This document shows, one piece after another, positions 25,259 through 38,180 of a stretch of 64,000 bases of DNA (position 1 is the stretch's first letter; each line of letters begins with the position of its first letter). This stretch comes from Peromyscus leucopus (Eukaryota > Chordata > Mammalia > Rodentia > Cricetidae). The stretch spans positions 22,794,058 through 22,858,057 of the forward strand of contig NC_051074.1 of NCBI RefSeq assembly GCF_004664715.2, in the 5' to 3' direction. The notes under the pieces are model-generated. The model did not search any database and was not told the origin of the DNA. It saw only the letters and a program-made list of their open reading frames with translations. The position numbers and the translations under genes were made by a program.

Positions 25259-27414
25259 AGTTTGGAATTTAGTATAGGCCTTCAAGGACATTATTCCTCT
25301 ATAAACTACTTCATTCCATTAGAAAATAATCGCTGGTACCCAAGTGTCTTATTTTTCCAGTCCCGAGAGACAGGCTATGAGAAGTTTAATGATATATACA
25401 ATATGCTTCTTATAAAAATACAACCTAAAACTATTTCTAAATTGTTTCTACATACACAGCAAATGCAGTTAACAATCTCCTTTGGTACAGCTGCTCATGA
25501 GTCTACAGACCAAACTCTTGAAAAGACTTCAGTAACTGCCTTATCTCAGGACATGTTCTTCAAGGGGATTAGCAGGGCTCCACCCCACTTCCCACTCTCG
25601 CTTTTTGACCCCGATGAGTTGAACAGGCCTCCTACATCATTAGTTCCCGTCATTATTTACTTTGCTATCACAGGTCCAAAGCAACAAGACCAAGTGTCTG
25701 TACGTTCTAAAAGCTAGAGCAATCCTTCCCTCCTCATTAGGTGATTATCTTAGGTAGTTTGCAATAGTAATGAACAGTGACAAGAAATTGATACTTTCAA
25801 AGAATCCCAGGGAGAGGGGAGTGTAATGGTAAGGAATGAAGCAGAGGGAGAGGAATGAGAGGGATTTCAGAAGTGGTGACTGTGGAAGGAAGGCATCATG
25901 GCCCCTGTAAAGACCGATACGTAGATGATGAAATAAACAGTTATGGCTTCTGACAAAGAATAAGAGAATTCTAATTGTATCATATAGCAAAATATAATTG
26001 AGAAGCCTCTGCAATTGAGGATGGCGATCCATGCACAGGGGACTCCGGACAAAGTGTCATCAGCAATCCCAAGTGAGCAATCCTCACACACGAGAGCCTC
26101 ACATGTGACACTGCAGCATCATGGTTCTGTGGGGAAGAACTGGTCATTCGATAAAGACCACCAATACATACTCGGCTCCTGGGCCATTTCAGCCATAAAA
26201 GCAAAGAAAAAGTTAGTTATTCAACCTGTGTCTACAGTAATCTCATCATCAAACCCTACAGCAGTTAACAGTTTTCCAACCTGCCACTGCTTTCCATGAA
26301 TGTGAAATGCTGTTCTGGTGGATTATCATCTGTGTGGGCCAAAGTTAGATCTGTTGCCAAGTGATACCTCGCATTCTATCAACAGTAACTTCTAGAGGAA
26401 TTCAAGAGAGACATGTAGAGAAGACTGTGAAGATGGAAGAAATCTACAGTCAAATAACCTGAGACTCGGCGTGGTTGGGGCAGGAAAAAAGAACTTGGGG
26501 AAACTCAGAATATTTGACCATCAACAAACAGAAACTTCTTTATACTGAAAATGATAATAAACATGCAGATGGGTAAGGAAACTGGAGAAAAAAGTTATGA
26601 TGAAATGGAAACAGCATGTACGCAGGTAAAGACACTCAGATTCAGGACACGTGGCTGAACACCATCTCCAGCCTTCTCCTGGAAACCCGGGTTTTTCACA
26701 GGCAGTGAAGGTGGCACTTCAGACAATGGGGCACTTGGACCTTGGGTTCCAGGGTCACCAGCTACAACAGGACAACCAAGTTCTACACACAAGAAGAGGG
26801 CTTGGTCCTTGACCCACATCTGGGAACTGTCCAGAAATAGAAATCTTCACTGAAAGTTTATGTGGAAGACTGTTTGTTCCAGCTTGTTAGTAAAAGGAGA
26901 ACTGAGTATCTGCTCATCATCAAGGGGCAAGGGCAGATCCTAATATACCCAACAGATGGACAGACAGCTAAGCAGTACAATGACCAACTTGGATGTATAT
27001 TGGCTTGGTCACTGCATGGCATATTATAAGTGGGAAATGTCTCAGAGAGCTATGCCGGTAAAGAAGAGTGAAAAGCTTCCCTCTGTGTGTACATTTTCAC
27101 ATTCATGGAAAGCTGTGGCAGGTCTGAAATTGTTCTGGTTAGACTTTGGTGATGGTGTTAGTATAGACACAGGGTAAACTTTCCCCTAACTGATCCCTCC
27201 CCTCCTTGGGTCACTGTTAAGACCAGCAGCCTATTGAATGTTTAGCATGAAGAAGGCAAAGAACAGGTGTGGTCAGTGGGCCAGGATGGACAGAAACAGT
27301 TTGAAATTTCCCCTAATTAAGATAAAACAGACTAAGGTAGAAACCTAACCACAACTACTACTTATTGAAGGTTTACTAGATGTTCAAATTGCATATTGAA
27401 TCCTGACACCAGCT

Positions 27415-27555
27415 TCATGAGCAGAGACCAGTATGACTCCCACATCTCAAACTGGTGAGCTGCTGGGATACTAGATCCCTTCCCAAGGTCACTGTGCTGT
27501 TGGGTGACAGGGCTGGGATTCGAACTGGAGCAGCTTGGTTCTGAAGCCCAATGAC
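27415..27555 (-). repeat. MIR SINE (ancient)
   Basis: CCAAGGTCACTGTGCTGTTG then GGCTGGGATTCGAACTGGAG is the complement of the conserved MIR core. MIR predates the mammalian radiation. Confidence 0.75.
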
Positions 27556-28480
27556 TGCCCCTGCTAGCCACAGATGTTCTGAGCCAGCCCAGCACACCGC
27601 TCCAAGGCACTTCTGAAGGATTATGGTCTGGTAGATGTTGTGCGTTTATGGGCTGAGGGACCTGAGATTCTTGTTTCCACAATGTGCCAGGTGACCTTCT
27701 TCTCTACACCAAATTTCAAATCACCACTTCACTGAGAGGGCCCAGTTTCCTCTCCCAGCTTAGTGCCAGTGTTTGCCTGGGGTTGGCTGGATACTTGGCC
27801 TCAGCTGTAAAGACAGCAACAAACTTGGGCTTTAGAGAGAGAGTGCTGGGTTTCAGAGCCTGATTATGCTTGAAATTTGATAAGGACACACTCATTAGCA
27901 TCATTTCCAGGAACTTCCTCGGTCTTACAGGTCTTGTATTTCACTGGTGTTTTGTGTTGTTCTTTGGGAAAAGCTGTCCTCATCTAGGACCCAGTAGCTG
28001 CCACGCCCCTGGATCAGAAGGAAGGTCTAAAGTTCCAAGGTTCCCAGAGATATTGTGCCAGGAAAGAAGAAAAGGAAGGTGGGCCAGGTGACCTCAGAGT
28101 GTTGGTGCATACCCTGGGAACTGAGAGCAGGCTTGGAAGTCTATCCCAAAAGACATGTGGTGATCAGCGGGAGGCACCTAGTTTGGGCTGAGCATAAGGG
28201 AGTCCACAGCATGAATCAGTCTGCCATTTCTCCAGCTAGAGTAAAAAATGCAGAGGGAGCAGGTGATGGTAGTTCCTCGGGGTTGTGGATAAGCGTGAAG
28301 GGCAGCAGAAGGCCAAGGTGGCAGGGAGTCTAGGTGGCCAGGGGAGCAGTGAGAACCTGAGGGAAAAGGCTGACAGTGTCAGTGGTGGGTGAGAACCAAG
28401 TGAGACTTGGCAGGAGCCTGAAGGACCCGAGGCATCCATTCACAAAGCCTGGGGTCAAGTCCAAGTTCCTGACTTGACTG

Positions 28481-28494
28481 CCTACAGGGGGCGG
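28481..28494 (+). promoter_or_regulatory. Isolated CTCF-like motif
   Basis: CCTACAGGGGGCGG matches CCASYAGRKGGCRS at 12 of 14 positions. It has a CpG inside the core. Confidence 0.3.
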
Positions 28495-29296
28495 CTTCTG
28501 GAGTCTGTGCCTGTGAGTGTCATCCCCTTGCGCTTCTGAGTCCCAGCGTAAGATATGGCGGTATTTTTCCCTCGTGAGGTTATAGGAAGGCATTGGTGAA
28601 CAATGCCGGTAGAAGGTTCCAGCTCTACATCACAGCACAAGAGTTTCTCCTCAGTAAACACCTAATTCAGTGGCTATGAGTCTCAAACTTGGGGTGTTTT
28701 GCTTCATTTTGTTTAAAATATTTGTACTGATTTGAAGAGCCAAATCCAAGATAGCTTTTCTCTATACAGACGAGTTTCCTCTCCGACCAAACTCAAGCGG
28801 GGCTTTTGTGGGCCTTCTTCTCTACTGGGTCTCCACCATGGTGTACAAAGATGTGAGTCAGTGCCACCTGGGTTCCCAATAGCTTAAGCCCCTTAACATG
28901 CTTGCCTGAGAAAAGGCAAGGCTTCCAGAAGGATTTAATTTCTTTCTCCCAATACCCCAGGACAGAGCCTGAGGGGTAGCAATCCAATTGGGTCTAGTCA
29001 ACAAATTCAGATGGGTTTCTCATGGACCAACCTGTCTCCAGGCCTTTCTCAATCTCCTACTCCTCATAGTCCCCCACCCCACCACCTTTCCTTGTTTCGT
29101 TGATCTCTCTTTAAAGGGCTAGTCACCTTGCAAATCAGAACATCTGTAGCCACTGGGTAAAATCTATCTTCGCTGCTCTAACATCTGGCCGTGTTTAGTC
29201 TTTGACTTTACACGTGAGCCCCATACAGGTTTCAGAACTTGAGACTGTGTGGAAGTAACTACTGTCTAGTTCACGCTCTTATGCCCCTTCCCTTCT

Positions 29297-29625
29297 GATC
29301 ACTAACCTTCACTGCCAACTTGACCGGACTTACACCCAGCAGTGAATCAACTTGGTCTGTCTCAGGGTGGTTCTGGTAAAGATTTAAGGATAGTGCCATG
29401 CCGTGGACCAGGTCCCAGGGTGAAGGAGGAGGAGAAGGGAGCTGAGCACCAGCATTATCCACCGTGGTGCCTGACTGCAGATGCAATGGGACCAGAACCT
29501 TCCGCACCTGCCTCCATGACTCCTTCACTGTGAGGGGCGGGACCCTCATGCCATCAGTCAAAGCAGACTCTTGCTAAAGTCAGGTGTTTCTCACACAGTG
29601 AGAGAAGTTACTAGAACAAAAATCC
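29297..29625 (+). mobile_element. Possible degraded MaLR-type LTR
   Basis: TGCCAACTTGACCGGACTTA, GAGCTGAGCACCAGCATTAT and TGACTGCAGATGCAATGGGA recall an abundant rodent LTR-like repeat. The borders are not clear. Confidence 0.35.
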
Positions 29626-30092
29626 CCTCTCCCTCCCACACTGCTGTCCTATGTTCCCACACACATCTCATTTGTCCTCTGGCCCCAGAAGTCATTTTGT
29701 TTGGAAGTATTTTAGGCCACAGGCCTTACTGTATTAGATGTATGAACAAAGCAAATGGATGATAAAAATTTGCTCAAGGAAATCATTCTCCACAGCACCT
29801 CAGAGTTGTGTAGGTAATTAAATCATAAATCAAATCTTCATATAAACAGTCTAACCGTATTAGTTAATTAATTCTAAGTTCTTACAGAAAATTTCTAGCA
29901 TGTTTAATTTTCTGTATTCTTCCAAACACAGTTCTATATTCCTAGGGTTTATAACCCACCAGTAGGAGATGAATTTAATTTAATAGATTAAAAGAATAAA
30001 CCAGGAAGAATAGACTGTAAATGCCTCTGCCTGTATCTTAGGCAGTGAGTGGCGTTGGAAAAATAGTTTCTATTCATTTCAACTAAACTTGT

Positions 30093-30432
30093 GAGTGTGT
30101 GTATGTATGTGGCTGTGAGTGTGTATGTGTGTGTATATACATGTGTGTGAGTGTGTATGTATATAGCTATGAGTGTGTATGTGTGTGGCTGTGAGTATGT
30201 ATGTGTGTGAGTGTGTGTATGTATGTAATTGTGTGTGGCTGGGTGTATGTGCATATGTATGTGGCTGTGAAGTGTGTGTAATTGTATGTGTGTGTATGTA
30301 TGTGGCTATGAATATGTGTGTTTGTGTGTGTATGTATGTATGTGATTGTGAGTGTATATATGTGTGTGTGCATATATGTGGCTGTGTGCGTGTATGTGAC
30401 TGCGAGTGTGTGTATGTGTGTATGTACAAGTG
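30093..30432 (+). repeat. Complex (TG)n/(TATG)n satellite-like tract
   Basis: About 340 bp of TG-rich sequence with a recurring GTATGTGGCTGTGAGTGTGT phrase. It is purine/pyrimidine alternating throughout. Confidence 0.92.
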
Positions 30433-31196
30433 TACTGGCTGATGACATGTTCTTAGGGCTGAGGACAGAGGCTTAAGATACTCTCCTTAGTGCAACGCCA
30501 CAATTGTTTATGGCACACCATCCAAGTCTATAATCCCAGCCCCCTTTCTGGATGGTCCTGGTCTCTGTGTCACTCACTCAATATGTCCAATCAAGGAGCA
30601 AGATTAATGTCTCCAACTCAGTGCCCAGTGCTGGGGTCAGGACACTAACAGGTTTGTTTCCTCTGGTGTTACGTGAGCAAGACGGCCCTGCATAAACCAA
30701 GGCATATCTGACATGCTATGCACACTGGTACAGTAAGACCCAAGGGTCAGAGGCTGCGTCCTCGTGAGAGCTTCCCAGTAGGCTTTCAGCACTGACCAGG
30801 ATGTCTAGGGGTACAATGTCAGCATGGTAGAGCAAAATGGACAACAGGGAGGCAGAAGGCGCTTCAGAGGGCAACTGTCCGCTGAGGTTTGTTGGCTTCA
30901 GGAAGAGTCAGGACTGACAGAGTGAACAGAACAATTGTTCACAGATAGGAAAATTAGAGTGACGGCTTCCTAAGCATTCACTGCTAAGCCGTTAACCTCA
31001 CAGGAGGGTGCAGAAACGTGTCTCCCCGACCTGCCGTCTAACTCTCACTCTTGCTTCCTGACCTGTAGGAGGCTCATGTTCCTTTCACAAATGTGCGTAG
31101 GAATATATTTTGTTGCTACTAATACAACAAACCCTGGTGCCAAGATGCCCTGGCAAACACATAAAGTACGACTAAGTGTGTGGAACCATCCTGGGC

Positions 31197-31435
31197 TGCT
31201 GGGGGATATCTTTCCATATGCTGTGAATATATGTTGTTCTCATTGTTTAATAAATAAGCTGCTTTGGCCTATGGCAAGGCAGCTTAGAGGCAGGCAGGAA
31301 GTCCAAGAAGAGAGACAGGAAGGAGAAAGATGGAGTCTATGTTTACTTGGGTCGGAGCATCTGCAGGATTATGGGTGAGAGAGATTTGTCTGGACTGCGA
31401 GGGGTCAGGCAGGCCTGGAGAAACTTCTGGCTACA
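31197..31435 (+). repeat. 5' LTR, internally deleted
   Basis: It is 239 bp against 372 bp for the 3' LTR. The middle block containing GCTAGCTAGCAAGAAGCC is missing between about 31345 and 31372. Termini are TGCTGGGGGATATC...CTTCTGGCTACA. Confidence 0.75.
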
Positions 31436-33048
31436 TTTGGCTGCCCAATGTGGAGCAAGGAGTTTGCACCCCAAACCTGAGAGAATTGAAAAAAGGGTTC
31501 TAAAATGGAGCCAAGAGCAGCTTCCTAGTTGTGTGTCTCAGGTAAGTAGTGAGCTACAGTATGGCGGGTTCCCACTGCCGTGCACAGAGGTGTCTCCAAG
31601 CCATGCAGCACACTGCATGGTGGATTTAGCCTTTGCTAGTACAGACAAAACAAAACAAAACAAACAAACAAACAAAAAAGGTTTCTGGGCTACATGATCT
31701 TTGATAGAGGCATAGACCTATTGCCTCCCAGAGTCAGTGGAGAGCATGGCTCCCAGAGCTGGCGGTGAATTACTGCCACCATGTTGGGAACCTGAAGTGG
31801 GCAGAGTCAGCAGCCAAGGCTGCCGGCTCAGTCCTGGCCATGCTGCATTTTAAAGCAACAGATTCACAAAAAGACAGATTCAAATGGAATAAACCTCCAA
31901 ATGCTTTACATTATATGTAAAAATGTACACAGGCTTGGAAGAGAGAGGAAAAGAGGATAGACAGTTATATACAGAAGTAGATAATTTTAAAAAATAAAGT
32001 CTTTTAAGAGATAGTAAAAGCAATATAAAAATAAGCCACATAAGATAGAAATCACACAAAGAATTTGGATACTGCATAGTATTATACTGTTTTTGAGATT
32101 TTTAACTGGAGAGAAACATTTGATTGTAAAAGCTGCTGAGTTAAACCAATATGTATATTTTAAAGGTATCTTAACTTCAAAATGTATGTCTAAGAATACA
32201 TTGCTTTGGAAAAGAGGTTCTGCTTTTGTTTCCACAGAAGATGAGAACCTGTGGATTGCATCCGGGCTAATATGGCTTGATCAGCCAAGACCCTCTGAAA
32301 GGTCTCCAATGACACCATGGCCTAGATGACCCAACATCCAGAATCAGCTTCAAAGCAACTGGCTGAGACCATCTATCCTCACAGACTACAGGCAAGATTT
32401 AACTATAATTCTTAATTTTCTCAAGATCCCCATAAGATGGCTAGTACCCCCAACAGTAGTGTGAAAAGCTGTGCCCAAATTCCCAAAATATTGTTTATAA
32501 ATGTTTATTTTTATTTAAAAGGGGTTAATTATAAATGCAATCTCTTTCTAAGAAAGAAAAAGGGATAGTATAGATATGATAGGATAAAAGGGTAGATTAT
32601 TGAATCTACTTTTAAAGAACAACAACTTGTTGCTATGGATTTTAGTTTATTGATACAAATTTAAAGTTAATTTTGTTATACTGTATGTATATTTCTACTC
32701 TTGTTTAAGGTATTATGTTTGTATAGCTCATTTAAAAATTGTAGTATATAATTAAGAAAGAGATTAATATTTAGTCATCTATGATAATCAAATTTATAGT
32801 CATAATAATTAAATTTTTTAGATATAGAAAGATACACTTCAATTAGGTAGGTAATCTTCAAACACTTCAAAGACCTCCAGAATATGGCATTTAAAATGTT
32901 TTAAAAACTTAGATTTTTCTGGACAATGAGACATGTCTGCTCCTGGCAGCACCTATTTACTTCAAAGAAGATGATGGGCATCAAAAAAAAAACTCCTTAT
33001 GCAGTTTGCTTTCTTTATTGCAAAAGTTAGCCATTTGGTCAAGAAACT

Positions 33049-33174
33049 CTTGTGTAGCTTTGTGCCTTTCCTGGAACTCACTTGGTAGCCCAGGCTGGCC
33101 TCGAACTCACAGAGATCCGCCTGCCTCTGCCTCCCGAGTGCTGGGATTAAAGGCGTGTGCCACCACCGCCCGGC
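33049..33174 (-). repeat. B1 SINE lacking its 3' end and tail
   Basis: A minus-oriented B1 inserted in the LTR element. The region that should read (T)n-CGAGACAGGGTTTC is absent, yet AAGAAACT flanks it at 33041-33048 and 33175-33182. Confidence 0.88.
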
Positions 33175-33742
33175 AAGAAACTATTCTTGCCTGGACTGCT
33201 TGACACAATGTTCTATCGACTGGATATGCAGAACCCATGGAAAAATGAACACTAAATTTAGCCAAAACAAGGCAAGATTAGGTTTCTGCTTCATAGAGGA
33301 GACTGCCAGAAAATCTGCAGGACACAGGGAGAAGCAACTAAGAAACTCTAGGCCTATAGGCTGAAGATGGATGCCCCAATGTTGCAAAGGAACTTTGGGT
33401 GACTGTCCAGGCAGCCAGCTGTCTCTGTTACTCTAGATTCTTGGAAGTTGCTTACAATGCACTTCCTATTTACTTAGGTAATATATCCTTCTGGGATCTT
33501 TGATAGAGTTGAAGACTAGATAATTATAATTATAGTTTTCCTTAGTCATGATGAAAGATAAATTAGATATGAAACCTTAGACTCACAAATATAGGATAGA
33601 TAAAATATTTTCTTTAATTTTGCCAAATAGAAATAGACTAGATATTGTAACTGTAATTCTTATTTGATAACTGTTCTATTATATATAATTTTACTATATT
33701 AAAGCTAAAACCTTCCTTTTCTATTAGATAGAAAAGGGGAAA

Positions 33743-34114
33743 TGATGGTGGATGTTTTTCTGAAAGTTGTGAATATGTGTTGTTCCCATTGGTTAATAAA
33801 TAATCTACTTTGGCCTATGGCAAGGCAGCTTAGAGGCAGGCAGGAAATCCAAGAAGAGAAACAGGAAGGAGAAAGGCAGAGTCTAGAGAGACACCAGCAA
33901 TGCCAGGAGAAGCAAGATGTAAAAGTACCGGTAAGCCATGGCTACATGGCAACTTATAGGTAAATAGAAATGGATTAAGTTACAATAGCTAGCTAGCAAG
34001 AAGCCATAGGCCATACAATTTGTAAATAATATTAAGCCTCTGAGTAATTGATTATTTTATAAGCGGCTAGGGGACTGTGGGGCCGAGTGGGACCAGAGAA
34101 ACTGTCTGACTACA
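33743..34114 (+). repeat. 3' LTR of the mys-like element
   Basis: It starts TGATGGTGGATG directly after the polypurine tract and ends CTGTCTGACTACA. It includes AATAAATAATCTACTTTGG near its 5' part. Confidence 0.8.
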
Positions 34115-37100
34115 GTTGGCACCTTGAAGGGCTCCATACCTGTCATAAAATGATTGAATGAAGCCTTGGGCTTGGGAATAAATCTACAGGAAAACTTAGT
34201 GTGGCTACTGGCGAAGTCTGATAGCTGTTACAAATGGGAAATGAATCATCAGTGAGATACATTTCTGGATAAGCCAAATCGCCATTAGATCAGCAACAAA
34301 TACAGAGTAGTTTTTGTTTTCTTCCTGGTTTTTGAGCTATCCTGACCCACTATTGCTTTAAATCTTCATGAAGTAAACGATGTAGGCAGTCCCCCTGCAG
34401 CCACGAGAGGGATGGTGGCCGGACACTGCAGTGATGTGTGTCCTTCCTACCACAATTCATGATAACAGGCACTACTTCTGAGAGTGGCTTTGTTGGGTGT
34501 CCTGTTAATCACAGATTTCCCAGAGGGAGCTCTGCTGTGCAGTGTCACTGACTTCATGGTTAGTAAATGCCACCTTTCACTGGATGGTGGAAGAGTGCAG
34601 GAAAGATAGAGAATGGGGCAACATAACTGGGTTTCCCTTTTAGTTTGGAGTCAACTCATTTTTAATGACTTGCATACAAGGCTGGTGCCTGGTCATATGT
34701 CGCAGGGAAAGGAGGTTCGATTTCCTCGGGGATTCCAGATAGCCCTCTGTTTGACATCTAACTGGAACCACCCTAGTCAATCCCTAAATGTAAGGGCTGG
34801 AGAGGAGAGGAGCCATGCTAAGAAAGATGCTGTCTGTCCTTCAGTCACTTGATTGGTGGGAGGGGCACATCAGAAGAGTTGGAGAAGGGAGAGTCTTACT
34901 AAGCAGAACTTGAGTGGGTAAGAGAAATAGTCTTAAAAGCAACCTGAAAGAAAGAGAAATGCCCAATAAGCCTAGAGCTCTTGGGCTCTAGAACAGAAAG
35001 CTGAAAATACATTTAGACTTCTAATACAGAAGAAGGCAGAATTAGTCTACATGTCTTTATCTTATCAATCAATATTTTTCTGGAATATCAGCTGCTTGAT
35101 GTTTTCAAAATACAACCACCTAGGCAGTTGTGATTTCTCATGATGAGTTAAGTGCAGCATGTTTCTTCAATAAATGTTACTGATTCTTCTGGATCTATAA
35201 AAACAAATGCTGAAGTGGAAATTAGATGAGGAGTCGCTGTGAGTTTCCTAGTCAGCTTTAGTAATGCCTGCACACAAACAATTGCCTACAGTATCTGGGC
35301 CCTTTGAAAACAGATGGTGGAGTCCTGACCACATGACTTGATTAGCAATCTTGACCATGACTTGCATTGTTGCAGGGTGAAGCATTCTAGAACTCACTAA
35401 GCACTCACCTTCATCTGGAGTAATTTACTGGACTTTTCTATATCATCATACAGGGATACTCACTTGAATTTGGAGCTAGTGAGTGTGAACAAGCTACTTC
35501 CTTATGCTAGAGGTAAGCACCAGGTTGGGATCCAGGACTCTAAGCCGTTCAAATTTTCTTCAACTTTGCTGAATTATTTAGCACACTTCACTTGCAGATG
35601 TGACCCTGTTCTATATAAGTGCTTTGCTTTGCAACAAGGATGGAAAGAATGCAATCAGCTCAGCAACAATGGCACATCCACAAAGGACTGCTTGAATGGC
35701 ATCCTTAAACAGCTTCAGGGTGGCTCTGCTTTATAATGCTGGCAGATGAGATTGCGTATTGCTAACGTATGTGCAAACTCAATCCCGAAAGATGAAAAAA
35801 TAGGCCTTTCTAGTTCTCATCTCAGTGCCTTTTTAAATTAATTTGGAAAAATGGAAATACTTTTTTTTTCCAGTGTTTTCCTTGAAATCCTATCAACTGA
35901 TGTCACTGCTATTCCAAGTCCAGCAAATTTCATTTCTATTTAACATTAGGATAGAAAGGAACATACCAACAGACCAAACACACAATGGAAGCATGCAGTA
36001 GGGTTGGACTTAATGCATGGGTATAAATGTGCACACAGAAGAGGCCAAGCATGTCACTTAAGCTAATGCGAGCAAAGGTCTGCACCAAGGGTCTAGAACA
36101 TTCTAAACAGGCCTTAAGCAAAGGAGGAAATGTAGAGGGGAAAGGAAGCTGAGAAGAATGAGCAGGAAATGGGCAAGATGACTCATCTATACTTGAACAT
36201 CTGACCTGTTAGTTGGCCGTCGCCTGCAGCAGGGGCGATGCGAATGTATGGTGTTGTAAGCTGAGTCACGATTATCGCAGCTAAGGCAAAGGAGGATTCC
36301 CAGGTCAGCATGCATGAGGGAAAAAAAAGCCAGACTGAAGCTAGGCTAGCAAGAAGAATTCCCATCAGTACAGCAAACCATCTCAACTTTGTTCCGAAAA
36401 CAGCAAAAAAGAAAAGAAAGAGAAAGAAAGAAAGAAAAAAACCACACACACACACAGAGCAAGGTTTTCATCTTCTGAATTCTCTTCTCTTAAGCCGTGT
36501 GGTCGGCTTAAGTGATGCTTTGCCTGAGACCCTGGATAGATCAACCGAATAGAAAACGAGTAAGGCCACACCCCCTCTCCACTCCGAAATGTGCATTCTG
36601 CACTGGACGGAAGGCTGACAGTTGAATCCAGTCCAAACTGACTGTGGTGAGAGAGTTCCTTGCTAACCCTTCTGGATCTTTCAATCTTATTAGGTCACTT
36701 AAAACTAGGTGGCTGTGCCACAGTGTTTCCCCTTGCCCCATAACCACCATGGTATAGAAAACCACATTCTTTCACGAAACACGTTTTTATGTAATTTCTC
36801 TGACAACCAAGTTTCACGTAGCTTTCTATGAGGACCCCTTTTTAACATCCCCATCCCCAAAGAATAAAATCACCTGTCTCAAGGACACAATAAAGTTCCC
36901 ACTTGCCTTTGCTGTCACTGTCACAGTTAATATGTGCCCAAAGAAATATTTAAGATTTTTGAAGTGGACCACACTGGCCTCTTGGTGTGCCTACACAGCT
37001 TAGCAGTTGTGTTTAAGCAGTTAACATTTATAACACACAGATATTGAAGAAAAAAAATAGAAAATTAAAACATCAGTTGTAACATGATACAGCTGGAAAA

Positions 37101-38104
37101 TGATGCAGGGAAAAAATATTGGAAAATTAAGAATAGGCTTGCATGAAAGATTACTAATTTACATGGAGCAGCTTGGGTACTATCAGAAATGTGACAGCGA
37201 ATAAGGGAAATAGATCATCCACCATCTGCAGACAATTAAACCCCAAACTGCGGCTGCATAATATTTCCAGCTATCCCTCTGTAACACTCAAATGGCGCTG
37301 CTCCTTACAGCTAGACGACTATAGTGACTGAGCTGGGACAAGGCTGGAGAGCTGTTCTCACACCACCAGTGACTGCATTCTAGCTGTACCCTCTGAGATA
37401 AACAAACTATTGGGTCACAGTTTCTCAAAGCATTCCCAAGATCATTTCCCGGGCCTGACCCATGCAGCATCTTGGAAGATAGCTGTAGGTAGTTGCATAC
37501 TCTAAAACGCTATTTCTGGGGCTTCTAGCAACACTGGCACCAGTTGTGGGTGCTAGATACTTGGCGTTTTTGTTTGGGCATAGACCACTGGTACACTTCT
37601 CATACATTTTGGATTACTTATAGGAACATCTGACCTGCTTTATGTTTGTTAAAAGAAAAGATGATTTAACAGAACACTTATCTATTATCAAAAAAGTGAC
37701 TCCTAAGAAACAAATACACTTGGAAGTAGCTGTGAACAGCAGATATTCATAATTCAAGAAGAATTAAAACTATAATCCGACACAAGGCTCATTTATGCAA
37801 AATGTACATTATGAGCACTGGGGAATAGCTCTCTGGTCTGTTTCCTGATTTGTAGAGTATATTTGTGATTGCTGGATTTAGTTCAGTAAAAGCATCTGAC
37901 TGCTCTCAGTAGGATTAGCACTTGCTTTGACAAGTTTTATCAGAACACAGCCAAATTCAATTATTCAGGCGTCACCTGCGGCCACTCTTTCCACCAAGAC
38001 AGAGCTGAGACTACTTGTGACAGAAAAGTCACATTCTATGAAACCTAAAAAATATTTATTCTTGATTAGTTAGCTACTCAATAATTAATATTTTAATTTA
38101 TCTT

Positions 38105-38180
38105 CAGTGTTGGAGATTAACTCAGGGTCTAGCATGTGCAAAGAAAGTATTCTATTCTTGAGTTATATAAGTCCCAGCCT
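38105..38180 (-). repeat. ID/B4-like SINE fragment
   Basis: Weak similarity to ID complement (GATTAACTCAGGGTCTAGCA...AGTATTCTATTCTTGAG). Confidence 0.4.

Larger units (their letters stand above)
31197..34114 (+). mobile_element. Defective LTR retrotransposon (mys-like ERV2), ~2.9 kb
   Basis: This is an LTR-internal-LTR element in plus orientation. The 5' LTR (31197-31435) and 3' LTR (33743-34114) share TTTGGCCTATGGCAAGGCAG and AGCTTAGAGGCAGGCAGGAA with the solo LTR at 18706. A primer-binding-like TGGCTGCCCAATGTGGAG lies at 31438-31455, close to the TGGCGCCCAACGTGGGGC type, and a polypurine tract AAAAGGGGAAA lies at 33732-33742. The internal part is AT-rich, and I see no gag, protease or polymerase coding, so it is non-autonomous or dead. 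Size and structure recall mys elements described from Peromyscus. Flanks CTGGGC and GTTGGC match at only 4 of 6 bases. Confidence 0.75.

Noticed and set aside
25262..25717. A 151-codon open frame on the plus strand
   Set aside because: It starts at the tail of a B2 SINE and shows no domain or codon pattern that I recognise.
30079..30448. His/Thr-repeat open frames
   Set aside because: They are translations of the TG/TA repeat tract.
36183..36455. A 90-codon minus-strand frame as a possible unannotated PTPRM exon
   Set aside because: It does not match any PTPRM isoform sequence I know and half of it translates a T/C-rich simple repeat. Only the CpG islet is kept as a finding.
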